From JAKAWQ01 sp963840545 (GTDB taxonomy: Bacteria; Pseudomonadota; Alphaproteobacteria; Acetobacterales; Acetobacteraceae): DNA of 64,000 nt. Location of the stretch: positions 124,001 to 188,000 of the forward strand of contig CAWIZE010000001.1 in assembly GCA_963840545.1 (NCBI GenBank), written 5' to 3'. The notes beneath the pieces are model-generated. The model had not been told where the DNA came from, did no database searches, and was given only the letters and a program-made list of their open reading frames with translations. The translations under genes were made by a program, and so were the position numbers. Positions 30,984-40,000 of this stretch are shown here, piece by piece (position 1 is the stretch's first letter; the number at the start of each line of letters is the position of its first letter).

Positions 30984-33142
30984 GCCCGGCAAGGAGGACA
31001 TTGCTGCGGGCCGCCCGTGTCGTGCTCCTCGGCATGACGAGCTGGCTCTGGTTCGCGTTGCCTGCGCTCGCAGCGGCCACGCCATGGGTCGGCGACGTGC
31101 ATGCGAGCGTTCGGCTGATCACGGCCGAGCAGGCGACCGGTTCGATGGGCGTGATCGACGCCGGCCTCGAGATCCGCCTCGCACCGGGTTGGCATGCCTA
31201 CTGGCGTACGCCGGGCGCTGCGGGCATTCCGGCCTCGATCGCGTGGGCCGGCTCGCAGAATCTTCGATCGGCCACGCTGTCCTGGCCGGCGCCGCACCGG
31301 TATTCGCTCGATGGCCTACAGACCTACGGTTACGAGCAGCGGGTTGTTCTACCGATCGAAATCCGCCCCGCCGATCCTGGCGCACCGCTGGTCCTGCACG
31401 CCTCGGTTCATTACTCGGCGTGCAAGACCATCTGCGTGCCCTATCACGCCGCCCTCGCCCTTGCCCTCCCGGCCGGGCTTGCGCTGCCCGATCCGGAAGC
31501 ATCGCTGATCACGGGGGCGCGCGAGCGCCTTCCGGGCCGGCTGTCGCAGCTTGGTCTCACGCTGCGCGCCGCCGAGGTGGCGCCCGAGGCGGGCGGCGGA
31601 GCGGAGCTGATCGTGCGGCTGGCGACCCACGGCCGCGGGCTCACGCATCCCGATCTCTTCGTCGAGGGATTGCCGCGCGGCGCGCCTGGCCGTCCCCGGC
31701 TCTATCTCTCGGCCGCCGGCGACGCCGCGACCTTCGTGGTTTCCCGTGTGCCCGATGCCGCCTCCCTGCTGGCGGGCGGCACGCTCGCCTTCACCCTGAC
31801 CGATGGGCCCGGCCGCGCGGCGACGTTCCGCGCGGCACCGGCGCTCGTGTCCAGTGCTGCCCTGCCCGGCACGGCGGTGTTGCCGCTGGCGATCCTTGCT
31901 GCCGCGCTGCTCGGTGGCGTGATCCTGAACGTCATGCCCTGTGTTCTGCCGGTGCTCTCGCTCAAGCTGCTCGCGCTTGCCGAGCTCGCCGGCGCCGAGC
32001 GCCGCCGGGTGCGGATCGATCTTTTGGCAACGGCCGCCGGCGTGCTCGCGGGTTTCGCGATCCTTGCCGCGGCGCTGATCACGCTCAAAGTGGCCGGTGC
32101 TGCGATCGGCTGGGGCATCCAGTTCCAAGAACCCTGGTTTCTCGCGGCGATGACCATGGTCATGACGCTGTTCGCGGCCAACCTGTGGGGCTGGCTGGAG
32201 ATAAACCCTCCGCGTGGCGTTTTCGCAATTGTCGGCACCGCGCGGGCCCGCTCGCGCCGCGGCAACGCCTTCCTCGCCGGCCTCTTCGCCAGTCTGCTCG
32301 CCGCCTCCTGCTCGGCCCCGTTCGTCGGCACCGCGGTCGGTTTCGCCTTAGCGCGCGGCCCGGTAGAGGTTGCGGGTATCTTCCTCGCCTTGGGGCTCGG
32401 CCTTGCCGCGCCGTACCTTCTGGGCGCGGCGGTGCCCCGCCTAGTCGTGCGGCTGCCCGGGCCCGGAAGCTGGATGATCGTGCTGCGCGGTTTCTTCGGT
32501 CTCCTCTTGATAGGCACGGCGGCCTGGCTGCTCAGCGTGTTGTCCGAGGTCGGCGGCGCGTTCCAGGCGTTGCTGGTCGGCGGTGCCGCAATTCTGGTGC
32601 TCGGCCTGCTGGTCCTGCGCCGCTGCGCTCGGGATCTCTCGCGGTCCGCACGACACACCAGTGCCGGCACCGCTGCGGCGCTGGCGATCGCCGCGGCGTT
32701 CGTCCCGGCGTTGGCCCGCGAACTGCTCCCGCCATCGCCACCACCTGCCCCAATCCTGTCCGGACCGTGGCAGCCCTTCGATCACGCCGCGATCGCCCGC
32801 GAGGTCGGGCAGGGTCGCATCGTCTTCGTTGACGTGACGGCTGCCTGGTGCCTGATCTGCCAGACGAACGACATTGCCGTATTGGATCGCGATCCGGTCG
32901 CGGCGCGACTGCGGGCGCCGGGGGTGGTGGCGATGCGCGCCGACTGGACTCGCGCCAGCCCGGTGATCACCGCCTATCTGCAAGGCTTCGGCCGCTACGG
33001 CGTGCCCCTCGACGTCGTCTACGGTCCGGGTGCCCCGCAAGGCGTGATGCTGCCCGATCTCCTCACGTCGGGCGCGGTCATGGCTGCTTTTGCCAGGGCA
33101 GGCGCCTTGCCTCGTGCCGCTGCACCGGGGCGGGGCGACTGA
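30980..33142 (+). CDS. DsbD/ScsB-like thiol:disulfide reductant transporter
   Basis: A 720-residue protein with a signal peptide, an N-terminal periplasmic domain with the redox pair SACKTICVPYH, a central eight-helix transmembrane domain (NVMPCVLPVLSLK and AASCSAPFVGTA carry its two cysteines), and a C-terminal thioredoxin domain with AAWCLICQ. This layout matches ScsB/DsbD proteins, which move electrons from cytoplasmic thioredoxin to periplasmic partners. In copper operons they protect or reduce copper-exposed thiols. The GTG start overlaps the preceding stop (GTGA), and the end overlaps the SCO gene (TGATG). Confidence 0.87.
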   Translation: MSPARRTLLRAARVVLLGMTSWLWFALPALAAATPWVGDVHASVRLITAEQATGSMGVIDAGLEIRLAPGWHAYWRTPGAAGIPASIAWAGSQNLRSATLSWPAPHRYSLDGLQTYGYEQRVVLPIEIRPADPGAPLVLHASVHYSACKTICVPYHAALALALPAGLALPDPEASLITGARERLPGRLSQLGLTLRAAEVAPEAGGGAELIVRLATHGRGLTHPDLFVEGLPRGAPGRPRLYLSAAGDAATFVVSRVPDAASLLAGGTLAFTLTDGPGRAATFRAAPALVSSAALPGTAVLPLAILAAALLGGVILNVMPCVLPVLSLKLLALAELAGAERRRVRIDLLATAAGVLAGFAILAAALITLKVAGAAIGWGIQFQEPWFLAAMTMVMTLFAANLWGWLEINPPRGVFAIVGTARARSRRGNAFLAGLFASLLAASCSAPFVGTAVGFALARGPVEVAGIFLALGLGLAAPYLLGAAVPRLVVRLPGPGSWMIVLRGFFGLLLIGTAAWLLSVLSEVGGAFQALLVGGAAILVLGLLVLRRCARDLSRSARHTSAGTAAALAIAAAFVPALARELLPPSPPPAPILSGPWQPFDHAAIAREVGQGRIVFVDVTAAWCLICQTNDIAVLDRDPVAARLRAPGVVAMRADWTRASPVITAYLQGFGRYGVPLDVVYGPGAPQGVMLPDLLTSGAVMAAFARAGALPRAAAPGRGD

Positions 33143-33906
33143 TGCGGATTTTGGGGAATTTCCTTGCTTCTCCCGGCACAGAACGGAGCACGGCCATGCC
33201 GCATCGGGCGGACCCGACATCATCTGCGAACCGACGGCCGACTGGCCCCATCACACTCGGCCGGCGTACCCTCCTGCCGCGCCGGCGGCTTTCCGTTCTG
33301 CTCGGCGCCGGAGCGGCCGCCCTCGTTCTCCCGCCGATCGCCGGGGCCGCTTTTCCGCCGGGGTCCGACATCACGGGCCGGCTTCCCGATCTTGCCTTCT
33401 CCATGGTCCGCTCTTCGGACGGCAAGCGTGTTACCGCCGCCGACTATCGTGGCAAGGTGGCCGTGCTCTATTTCGGTTTCACGCGCTGCCCGGATGTCTG
33501 CCCCCTCACCATGCGCAACATGGCGGTGATCTTGCACAGGATGGGGCCGCTCGCCCGGGAATTGCGCGTGCTCTTCGTCACGATCGATCTTGCGCATGAC
33601 ACGTTGCCGCGCCTCAGGAGTTACCTCGCGAACTTCGCCGCACCGCCCGAGATCGACGGGTTGCGCGGCACGCCGGCCGAGCTCGCGACCCTGGCGAAAC
33701 GCGACTACGTGCAATACCAGGCACCTGCCGGCCCAAACTCGCCCGATCCCGTCTCGAAGATCTCGCACACGTCGTTCGTTTACCTTTTCGGCCCCCATGG
33801 CCGGTCAAGGGACCTGCTGTCCGACATCGCCGATGTCGATATCGATTTCGCTGCCGTGACGGCGGGCTTCAATCGTCTCGCGAAAGAGGCGGCGCGCGGA
33901 TCATGA
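33142..33906 (+). CDS. SCO1/SenC family copper chaperone
   Basis: A 254-residue protein. After a signal or anchor stretch (LSVLLGAGAAALVLPPIAGAA) comes the SCO domain: FGFTRCPDVCPLTM supplies the CxxxC copper ligands, SHTSFVYLFGP the distal histidine, and VTIDLAHDT the family core. SCO proteins deliver copper to the CuA site of cytochrome oxidase or act in redox signalling. The start is taken at the TGATG overlap; an internal ATG at 33196 is the alternative. Last gene of the coupled copper chain. Confidence 0.85.
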   Translation: MRILGNFLASPGTERSTAMPHRADPTSSANRRPTGPITLGRRTLLPRRRLSVLLGAGAAALVLPPIAGAAFPPGSDITGRLPDLAFSMVRSSDGKRVTAADYRGKVAVLYFGFTRCPDVCPLTMRNMAVILHRMGPLARELRVLFVTIDLAHDTLPRLRSYLANFAAPPEIDGLRGTPAELATLAKRDYVQYQAPAGPNSPDPVSKISHTSFVYLFGPHGRSRDLLSDIADVDIDFAAVTAGFNRLAKEAARGS

Positions 33907-34078
33907 GCGGCGCCGGTGCCTGCCCCTCCTGGCGCCGGCAGGTTGCCCCGGCAGGGTGGCGACGTCCGGAGCCTTTCCGATGGTTGCGGCGGAACGGATT
34001 GACGGAAAATGGAGCGGTCGAGGTACCGACACTGAACCCCGGCTGCGCCAAGGAGGAGCTGGCCAGCGAGGAGCCGAC

Positions 34079-34694
34079 ATGAGTTTCTATCAGCGCTGCG
34101 TGTTGCCGCACCTGCTGCATCTCGTTATGCGACAGGAGACGCTGCTGCCATTCCGCAAGCGTGTGATTGGCGCCGCGGCGGGGCGGGTACTGGAAATCGG
34201 CATCGGTTCGGGACTCAACCTGCCGCTCTACGGACCGACGGTCGACTCGCTTATTGCACTGGAACCTTCATATGAGCTGCTGGCGATGGCGCGCGGGAGC
34301 CTCGCGGCCGCATTGATCCCTGTCGAGTTCCTCCACGCCTCCGCGGAGGCGGTGCCGCTTGATGATGGCAGCGTCGATACGGTGGTGACCACCTGGACGC
34401 TGTGCACCATCCCCGACCCTCCGCGCGCCCTGGCCGAGATGCGCCGCGTGCTCAGACCGGGTGGCGCCCTGCTGTTCGTCGAGCATGGGCGTGCGCCGGA
34501 GCCGGGTGTCGCGCGGTGGCAGGACCGGCTCGATCCATTGTGGTCGCGCGTCGCCGGCGGCTGCCATCTCAACCGCAAGATCGGTGAGCTGATTTCCGCC
34601 GGCGGATTTCGGATCGAACTCGTTGGCGACTGCGCGGCTGCCGGGGCCGCGAACCCATACGTTCTTCTATGAAGGCAGCGCTCGGCCAAGATGA
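34079..34694 (+). CDS. Class I SAM-dependent methyltransferase, frameshifted near its end
   Basis: The frame from ATG 34079 (preceded by GAGGAG) encodes 197 residues: LEIGIGSGLNLPLY is the SAM-binding motif I, LHASAEAVPLDDGSVDTV and LRPGGALLFVEHG follow as in UbiE-like enzymes. This frame stops at 34672 in an atypical GAANPYVLL. In the neighbouring frame the same DNA reads GPRTHTFFYEGSARPR and stops at 34694, which is the family's usual ending. The change lies in a GGGG run at 34643-34646; one G fewer would join the frames. Substrate unknown. It follows the copper island but may be independent. Confidence 0.75.
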
Positions 34695-34921
34695 TCACGA
34701 TGATATGGAAGCGCCGGCCTTCCTCGCCGGGCGTGACCGTGCGCGCGGTGCGCTCGAAGAGGCGCGCCGCCGGGCGCGCGAAGGCTGCCGCACCGGGGCG
34801 GTCATCACCGCCGATGGCGGCGGGGCGCCCGCCCGGCCTCTGCCGGGGCCTGATCCCGCCCCGCCTCCTTGCGCCGCGCCCGCCGGCGCGCAAGGCTCGG
34901 GGCGCTGCGATGGGGGGAAAG

Positions 34922-35917
34922 ATGCGGGTTGCGGTGCTGGACGACTGGCAGGGTGTCGCCAAGGCGAGCGCCGATTGGGCGCGGCTCGAGGCGCGCGGGA
35001 TCGCGGTTTCCTTCTTCGCGGAGCCGCTCGGCAGCATCGACGCGGCGGCCGAGGCGCTCGCCGACGTCGCGGTCCTGGTGGCGATGCGCGAGCGCATGGC
35101 CTTCTCGGCCGCGCTGATCGCACGGCTCGGGAAACTGCGGATGATCTCGCTCACCGGGCGGCGCTCGCCGGTGCTCGACCTCGAAGCCTGCACGCGGCAC
35201 GGCGTCCTGGTGTGCAACACCGGCGGCGAGCTTTCCTCGGCGGCGACGGCCGAGATCGCGCTCGGGCTCATGATCGGGGCGATGCGGCATATGCCGGCCG
35301 CCGACGAAGCCGTGCGGGCGGGACAGTTCCAGAGCGTGGTGCCGCCCGGCACGGTGCTCGAGGGACGGACGCTCGGGGTGATCGGGCTCGGGCGCATCGG
35401 CGCGCGGATGGCGCGCTACGGCCACGCGCTTGGGATGCGGGTCCTCGGCTGGAGCCCCAATCTGACCGCCGAACGCGCGCAAGCGGCGGGCGCGGAGTTC
35501 GCAACGAAGGAAAGACTGCTCGCCCAATCCGATGCCGTGAGCCTGCACATGGTGCTCTCGGAGAAGACCCGCGGCCTCCTGGGCGCGGCCGATCTCGCGC
35601 GGATGAAGCAAGGGGCGGTGCTGGTCAACAGCTCGCGTTTTCCTCTCGTTGACGAGGCGGCGCTGATCGCGGCGCTGCTGGCCGGCCGGATCGCGGCCGG
35701 GCTCGACGTTTTCCCCGAGGAGCCGCTGCCGGCGGGCCATCCGCTGCTGGCCTGCCCGCACACCGTCTTCACGCCGCATCTCGGCTATTGCGCGAGCGAT
35801 GTCTATGCGCAGTTCTACGGCGAGAGCGTCGCCAACATCGCAGCCTTCCTCGACGGCAAGCCGGTCAGGATGATGAACCCCGAGGCGCTGGAGCGCCGGG
35901 GTGCGCAGGTTCAGTAA
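34922..35917 (+). CDS. D-2-hydroxyacid dehydrogenase family protein
   Basis: A 331-residue NAD-dependent dehydrogenase. The Rossmann motif GVIGLGRIGARMA is near residue 150; the catalytic residues are seen in LVNSSRFPLVDE (Arg), DVFPEEPL (Glu) and TPHLGY (His). The family reduces 2-keto acids to D-2-hydroxy acids, or the reverse. The ATG at 34922 follows GGGGGGA; the upstream open frame has no homology. The alcohol dehydrogenase follows after 14 bases, so the two are one operon. Substrate unknown. Confidence 0.88.
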   Translation: MRVAVLDDWQGVAKASADWARLEARGIAVSFFAEPLGSIDAAAEALADVAVLVAMRERMAFSAALIARLGKLRMISLTGRRSPVLDLEACTRHGVLVCNTGGELSSAATAEIALGLMIGAMRHMPAADEAVRAGQFQSVVPPGTVLEGRTLGVIGLGRIGARMARYGHALGMRVLGWSPNLTAERAQAAGAEFATKERLLAQSDAVSLHMVLSEKTRGLLGAADLARMKQGAVLVNSSRFPLVDEAALIAALLAGRIAAGLDVFPEEPLPAGHPLLACPHTVFTPHLGYCASDVYAQFYGESVANIAAFLDGKPVRMMNPEALERRGAQVQ

Positions 35918-35931
35918 GGGAGACGGCAGGC

Positions 35932-36993
35932 ATGCGCGCATGGGCGGTGGTGGAGAACGGGGCGCCGTTGCAGGAGATCGAGCTGCCGACGCCGGAGCCG
36001 AAGGGCACCGAGGTGCTGCTCGCCGTGACGCATTGCGGCGTCTGCCATTCGGATCTGCATATCTGGGAAGGGTGGTACGACATCGGCGGCGGGCGGAAGA
36101 TCTCGCTCAAGGATCGCGGGGTGACGCTGCCGCTGGCGATGGGCCACGAGATCGTCGGGCGGGTGGTCAAGCTCGGGCCGGACGCCACGGGGGTGAAGGT
36201 GGGCGATCTGCGCATCGTCTACCCGTGGGTCGGCTGCGGGAGCTGCGCCAAATGCCGGAGCGAACAGGACAATATGTGCCTCACCCCGCTGAGCATCGGC
36301 GTCTTTCAGCATGGCGGCTACGCGACGCACGTGCTGGCGCCGCATCCGCGGCATCTCGTCGACCTCGCCGGCCTCGATCCTGCGGTCGCCGCGACCTATG
36401 CGTGCTCGGGGATCACCGTCTATTCGGCGATCCGCAAGGTGATGCCGTTGCCGCCGGACGAGCCCCTGGTGGTGGTGGGCGCGGGCGGGCTCGGGCTCAA
36501 CGCGATCGCGATCCTCAAGGCGCTGGGCCATGCGAACATCGTCGTGGTGGATGTCGGCGCGGACAAGCGGCAGGCGGCGCTCGCCGCGGGCGCGGCCAAG
36601 GTCGTGGACGGCAACGGCGAGGCGGTGGCGCGGGCCATCATGGAGGCCTGCGGCGGGCCGGTGGAGGCGATCATCGACCTTGTCAACGGCACCGCTTCGG
36701 CGCGGTTCTCGTTCGACGCGCTGCGCAAAGGGGGAAAACTCGTGCAGGTGGGGCTGTTCGGCGGCGAACTGATGCTGCCGCTGCCGGTGATGGCGATCCG
36801 CGCGCTCACCGTGCAGGGAAGCTATGTCGGCAATCCGGCGGAGCTGCGCGCGCTCGTCGGGCTCGCGGCGGCGGGCACGCTGAAGCCCCTGCCGGTGACG
36901 ACGGTGCCGCAAGGGCAGGCGAACGCAGCCCTGATGCGGCTTCGGGATGGCAAGGTAACCGGGCGGATCGTGCTCCGCGCCGAGGCGGCTTAG
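35932..36993 (+). CDS. Zinc-dependent alcohol dehydrogenase
   Basis: A 353-residue medium-chain dehydrogenase. Catalytic-zinc ligands are in CGVCHSD and GHEIVG. The structural-zinc cysteines are in CGSCAKCRSEQDNMC. The NAD motif is VVGAGGLGLNAI. A longer-than-usual loop (WYDIGGGRKISLKDRG) lies between the first zinc ligands, as in a branch of alcohol/aldehyde dehydrogenases in proteobacteria. It probably oxidises an alcohol, perhaps feeding the 2-hydroxyacid dehydrogenase just upstream. A hairpin after the stop likely ends the operon. Confidence 0.9.
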   Translation: MRAWAVVENGAPLQEIELPTPEPKGTEVLLAVTHCGVCHSDLHIWEGWYDIGGGRKISLKDRGVTLPLAMGHEIVGRVVKLGPDATGVKVGDLRIVYPWVGCGSCAKCRSEQDNMCLTPLSIGVFQHGGYATHVLAPHPRHLVDLAGLDPAVAATYACSGITVYSAIRKVMPLPPDEPLVVVGAGGLGLNAIAILKALGHANIVVVDVGADKRQAALAAGAAKVVDGNGEAVARAIMEACGGPVEAIIDLVNGTASARFSFDALRKGGKLVQVGLFGGELMLPLPVMAIRALTVQGSYVGNPAELRALVGLAAAGTLKPLPVTTVPQGQANAALMRLRDGKVTGRIVLRAEAA

Positions 36994-37022
36994 CCGCTTC
37001 TCCTCCGGCATGCCGCTCTCCC

Positions 37023-37057
37023 GGGCGGACCGGCCTTCGCGAACCGGCCGGCCGCCC
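37023..37057 (+). terminator. Hairpin after the dehydrogenase operon
   Basis: GGGCGG-A-CCGGCC pairs with GGCCGG-CCGCCC across a ten-base loop, with one bulged base. It lies 30 bases after the alcohol dehydrogenase stop and is followed by a short TT; probable intrinsic terminator. Confidence 0.55.
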
Positions 37058-37163
37058 TTGAGCCTTGTGCCGGCGTTCCGAAATTCGCATAGCTTGCGGA
37101 TCGGGCGACCGGAAGACTCGTCATTCGCGGGCTGGTCCCGCGGGGCGCTCGCCAGGGGGACCG

Positions 37164-38058
37164 ATGGAGCGGCAATACGTCAGGCCCGGCAACTACAGCG
37201 ACGGCAGCCCGCTCGACCGGGTACAGGTACATCGAATGCAAGATCATCCTCAAGCCGGACGGGCTGACCTCGGTCAAGGCGCTCCGCGATTACGGCGCGA
37301 TCGTGCAGGCGGCGGCGGCCCAGACCGGCGTGAGCCACTCCGCCGAGGGGATGGAAAACGTGCGCCCGGCGATCCGCGAGATCCGCTTCTTCGATACGCC
37401 CGACTTCCGCCTCTACAACAATGCCTTCATCCTGCGCCTGCGCGTCCGCCACGAGGACGGATTCCCGCTCGGCGAGCCGGAGGTCGTCTTCAAGTTCCGC
37501 CACCCCGACCTGCAGACGGCGGCGGAGCTGGACGTGCGGCCCAAGTTCGACATCCGGCACCGCATCAAGTTCAAGGCCGAGGCGCTGCCGCTGCGCGAGC
37601 GGGTGGGTGGCAGCCGCCTGCTCTACTCGCACAATGCGCAGTTCCCCTTGAGCGCGGCGCCGCAGGTCGATCGCACGTCGATGACGATGCTGGGGCGCGC
37701 CTTTCCATGCCTCGAGCCGCTCAGGCAGTCCGACACCGACCGGGTCGATCTCGTCAACCAGGCGATCGTCGAGGAGGTGCTGCTCGATCTCGCCGTGCTG
37801 GGCTTCGGGAAAGGCATCACCGCGCGGTGCAACATCGCGCTCTGGCGCCTGCGCGGCGATCATACGCCGCTGGTCGGCGAGTTCGCGTTCCAGGCCAGGT
37901 TCAAGCGCGCCGACGAGGTCCACGACAAGGCGATCGCCCGCGGCCAGCAGTTCTTCAAGCGGCTCCAGACGCTTGGGGAGGACAGGATTCTGCTCGGCAC
38001 GACCAAGACCGGAGCGGTCTACCGGCGCAACGGCAACGCGCCACAAAATCATGAATGA
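37164..38058 (+). CDS. CYTH-like/triphosphatase-fold protein, frameshifted near its start
   Basis: From ATG 37164 (preceded by GGGGGA) the frame reads MERQYVRPGNYSDGSPLDR; then the next frame gives YRYIECKIILKPDGLTSVKALRDYG and runs 280 residues to 38058. One base fewer in the GGG at 37219-37221 joins them. The body contains charged strands (FILRLRVRHEDG, EVVFKFRHPDL, HRIKFKAEALP) typical of a CYTH-like anion-tunnel beta barrel. That family hydrolyses triphosphates or binds polyphosphates; assignment is by pattern only. The 3' end carries four 16-bp repeats that lead into the ChrA gene. Confidence 0.6.
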
Positions 38059-38114
38059 GCTTGGGCATGAATGAGCTTGGGCATGAATGAGCCTGGGCAT
38101 GAATGAGCCTGGGC
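38051..38114 (+). repeat. 16-bp tandem repeat x4 at the CYTH/ChrA junction
   Basis: ATGAATGAGC(T/C)TGGGC four times, two units of each variant. Each unit carries two ATGs and a TGA; the upstream gene's stop lies in unit 1 and the downstream gene's start in unit 3 or 4. Confidence 0.9.
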
Positions 38115-38683
38115 GGGAAGAGCGGGCGGGGGCCGTCGGGCTGCACGAGATCTTCCTCGTCTTCCTCGCCATCGGCCTCACCAGCATCGGTGGCGGCCTC
38201 GTCGCCTATCTGCGGCGCAGCCTGGTGGGCAAAAAACGCTGGCTCGGCGATGCGGAGTTCGTCCGCATGCTCTCGATGTGCCAGGCGCTGCCGGGCCTCA
38301 ACGGAACCAACATGGCGGTCCTGATGGGGGATAGGCTGCGCGGCGCCCGCGGCGCCGCGGCCGCGATCATCGGCATCTGCCTGCCGGGCGGGCTGATCAT
38401 GACCGCCACGGCGATCATCTACGCGCGGCGCGGCGACCACGCCATCGTCACCGTGCTCCTCGCCAGCGTCGCCGCGGCCGCGGTCGGCATCACCTTCTCG
38501 GTGGCGGCCGGGCTCGCGCGGAAGTCGCTCGCCGGGATCGTCGATATCGCGTTCGTGCTCCTCACTGTGATCGCCGTGAACCTGCTGCATCTTTCGGTGC
38601 TGGCGGCGCTGCTGGTGGTCGGCGCGCTGGCGATCTGGTGGCACCGGCCGCGCCGGGCCGATCCGGCGCCGGCCGGAGAATGA
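38087..38683 (+). CDS. Chromate transporter, N-terminal half (short-chain ChrA)
   Basis: About 198 residues beginning in the 16-bp repeat array; ATG 38087 or 38099 are both possible. The CHR domain is visible: FLAIGLTSIGGGLVAYLRRSLV, LSMCQALPGLNGTNMAVLMGD and LPGGLIMTATAIIY, with about six membrane segments. Short-chain ChrA proteins work as heterodimers, and the second half follows with an ATGA overlap. They are proposed to export chromate by anion exchange; here the ion is unproven. Confidence 0.83.
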   Translation: MSLGMNEPGREERAGAVGLHEIFLVFLAIGLTSIGGGLVAYLRRSLVGKKRWLGDAEFVRMLSMCQALPGLNGTNMAVLMGDRLRGARGAAAAIIGICLPGGLIMTATAIIYARRGDHAIVTVLLASVAAAAVGITFSVAAGLARKSLAGIVDIAFVLLTVIAVNLLHLSVLAALLVVGALAIWWHRPRRADPAPAGE

Positions 38684-39207
38684 AGCACCTCCCTGCCCTC
38701 GTCGCCGTTTTCGGCTACCTCTCGCTGCTGACGGTCGGCGGCGGAATGGCCGCCTTCCCCGAGATGAAGACGCTCACGGTCGCGGTCCACCATTGGCTGA
38801 CCTTCCCCGAGCTCATTCATTTCTACAGCGTCGGCCAGCTTTCGCCGGGGCCGAACATGATGATGGTCGCCGCGGTCGGCGAATGGGTCGCCGGCCCGGC
38901 GGGCGCGCTCGCCGTCGTCATCGCCTTCTTCCTCCCCACGGCGCTGCTCACCTTCGGCGTCGGGCGGGCCTGGAGCCGGCTGGAGCACTGGCCCTGGCGG
39001 CCTGCCGTGCAGCGCGGGCTGGCGCCCGTCTCGATCGGGCTGCTGCTCGCCGGCTCGATCAGCATGGCGAAGGGCGCGGTGCATGGCTGGGTCAATGGCG
39101 GCATGGCCCTGGCCGTTTTCGCGCTGCTGATGACGACGCGGATCAACCCCGCGATTCTCATCCTTTGCAGCGCAGCGGTCGGCCTGGTGCGCTTTTTCGG
39201 GCATTAG
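38680..39207 (+). CDS. Chromate transporter, C-terminal half (short-chain ChrA)
   Basis: A 175-residue second CHR domain: LLTVGGGMAAFPEMK, FYSVGQLSPGPNMMMVAAVGEWV (the PGP motif of CHR domains) and FFLPTALLTFGVGRAW. It overlaps its partner by ATGA, so the two half-size subunits are co-translated and probably form one transporter with opposite membrane topologies. Confidence 0.84.
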   Translation: MKHLPALVAVFGYLSLLTVGGGMAAFPEMKTLTVAVHHWLTFPELIHFYSVGQLSPGPNMMMVAAVGEWVAGPAGALAVVIAFFLPTALLTFGVGRAWSRLEHWPWRPAVQRGLAPVSIGLLLAGSISMAKGAVHGWVNGGMALAVFALLMTTRINPAILILCSAAVGLVRFFGH

Positions 39208-39284
39208 CCCTCGGGGATGCATTTCCTCAGGAGGCGGGGCGTGGGAGCATAGTATTCCGGCGGAAGGCCGGATGGAGCCAGCCC

Positions 39285-39761
39285 ATGGCCGTCGACGGCA
39301 TCGATCTGAAAATTCTTGGCGAGGTGCAGAAGGACGCGACCCTGCCGGTGGCCGTGATCGCCGAGCGGGTCGGGCTGACCGCGACACCGTGCTGGCGGCG
39401 CATCCAGCGGCTCGAGGCGGAAGGCTATATCCGCGGCCGCGTCGCGCTGCTGGATGCGAAGAAGCTCAATGTCGGCGTCACTGTCTTCATCGCCGTGCGC
39501 ACCAGCCAGCACAGCGAGCGCTGGCTCCAGCAATTCCACGACGTGGTGGCGAGCATGCCCGAAGTGGTCGATTTCTTCCGCATGAGCGGCGAGATCGACT
39601 ACCTGATCCGCGCCGTCCTGCCGGACATCGAAGCCTATGACGGCCTCTACAAGCGGCTGATCGCGCGCATCGACATCCAGGACGTGTCCTCGATGTTCGC
39701 GATGGAGCGGATCAAGTCCACGACCGAGCTGCCGCTCTTCTATGCGCGGGTGGCGCGATAG
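39285..39761 (+). CDS. Lrp/AsnC family transcriptional regulator
   Basis: A 158-residue regulator with an N-terminal helix-turn-helix (DLKILGEVQKDATLPVAVIAERVGLTATPCWRRIQRLE) and a C-terminal RAM domain (VTVFIAVRTSQHSE, MSGEIDYLIRAVLPDI). Such proteins sense amino acids and act as octamers or dimers. The ATG at 39285 follows GGAG. It lies 77 bases after the ChrA pair and converges with DUF6356, overlapping it by 22 bases. Its targets are unknown; the amino-acid loci in this window are candidates only. Confidence 0.9.
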   Translation: MAVDGIDLKILGEVQKDATLPVAVIAERVGLTATPCWRRIQRLEAEGYIRGRVALLDAKKLNVGVTVFIAVRTSQHSERWLQQFHDVVASMPEVVDFFRMSGEIDYLIRAVLPDIEAYDGLYKRLIARIDIQDVSSMFAMERIKSTTELPLFYARVAR

Positions 39762-40000
39762 CGATCCCCGGGCGGCCCGGCCGCCGCTTCGGTGCGCACG
39801 CGGTTGACGACCATGCGCTCGTGCAGGCGGCGGATGGTCGACGAGCCGGTGGTGGTGAAGAGGAAGGGAAAAATTCCGTGCAGAAGGCAGGCGAGCCCGC
39901 CCGCGATCATGGCGGCGGAGAATCTTGCGGCCGAGCGGAGGTGCTCGAGGTAGGTCTCGCCGACCGCCCGCGGATGCTCGGTGAAGGAGAGGCGCGGCAT
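39740..40000 (-). CDS. DUF6356 family small membrane protein
   Basis: An 86-residue protein starting MPRLSFTEHPRAVGETYLEHL, with one hydrophobic segment (AAMIAGGLACLLHGIFPFLF) and TTTGSSTIRRLHERMV, the conserved pattern of DUF6356. Family function unknown; the single helix suggests an inner-membrane protein. The ATG at 40000 follows GGGAG. The 3' end overlaps the Lrp gene on the opposite strand. Confidence 0.8.
   Translation of the reverse strand: MPRLSFTEHPRAVGETYLEHLRSAARFSAAMIAGGLACLLHGIFPFLFTTTGSSTIRRLHERMVVNRVRTEAAAGPPGDRYRATRA

Noticed and set aside
34673..34921. A gene between the methyltransferase and the hydroxyacid dehydrogenase
   Set aside because: Open frames here are Arg/Pro/Ala-rich on both strands, with no ribosome-binding site or motif. 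Only the methyltransferase tail and a leader are supported.
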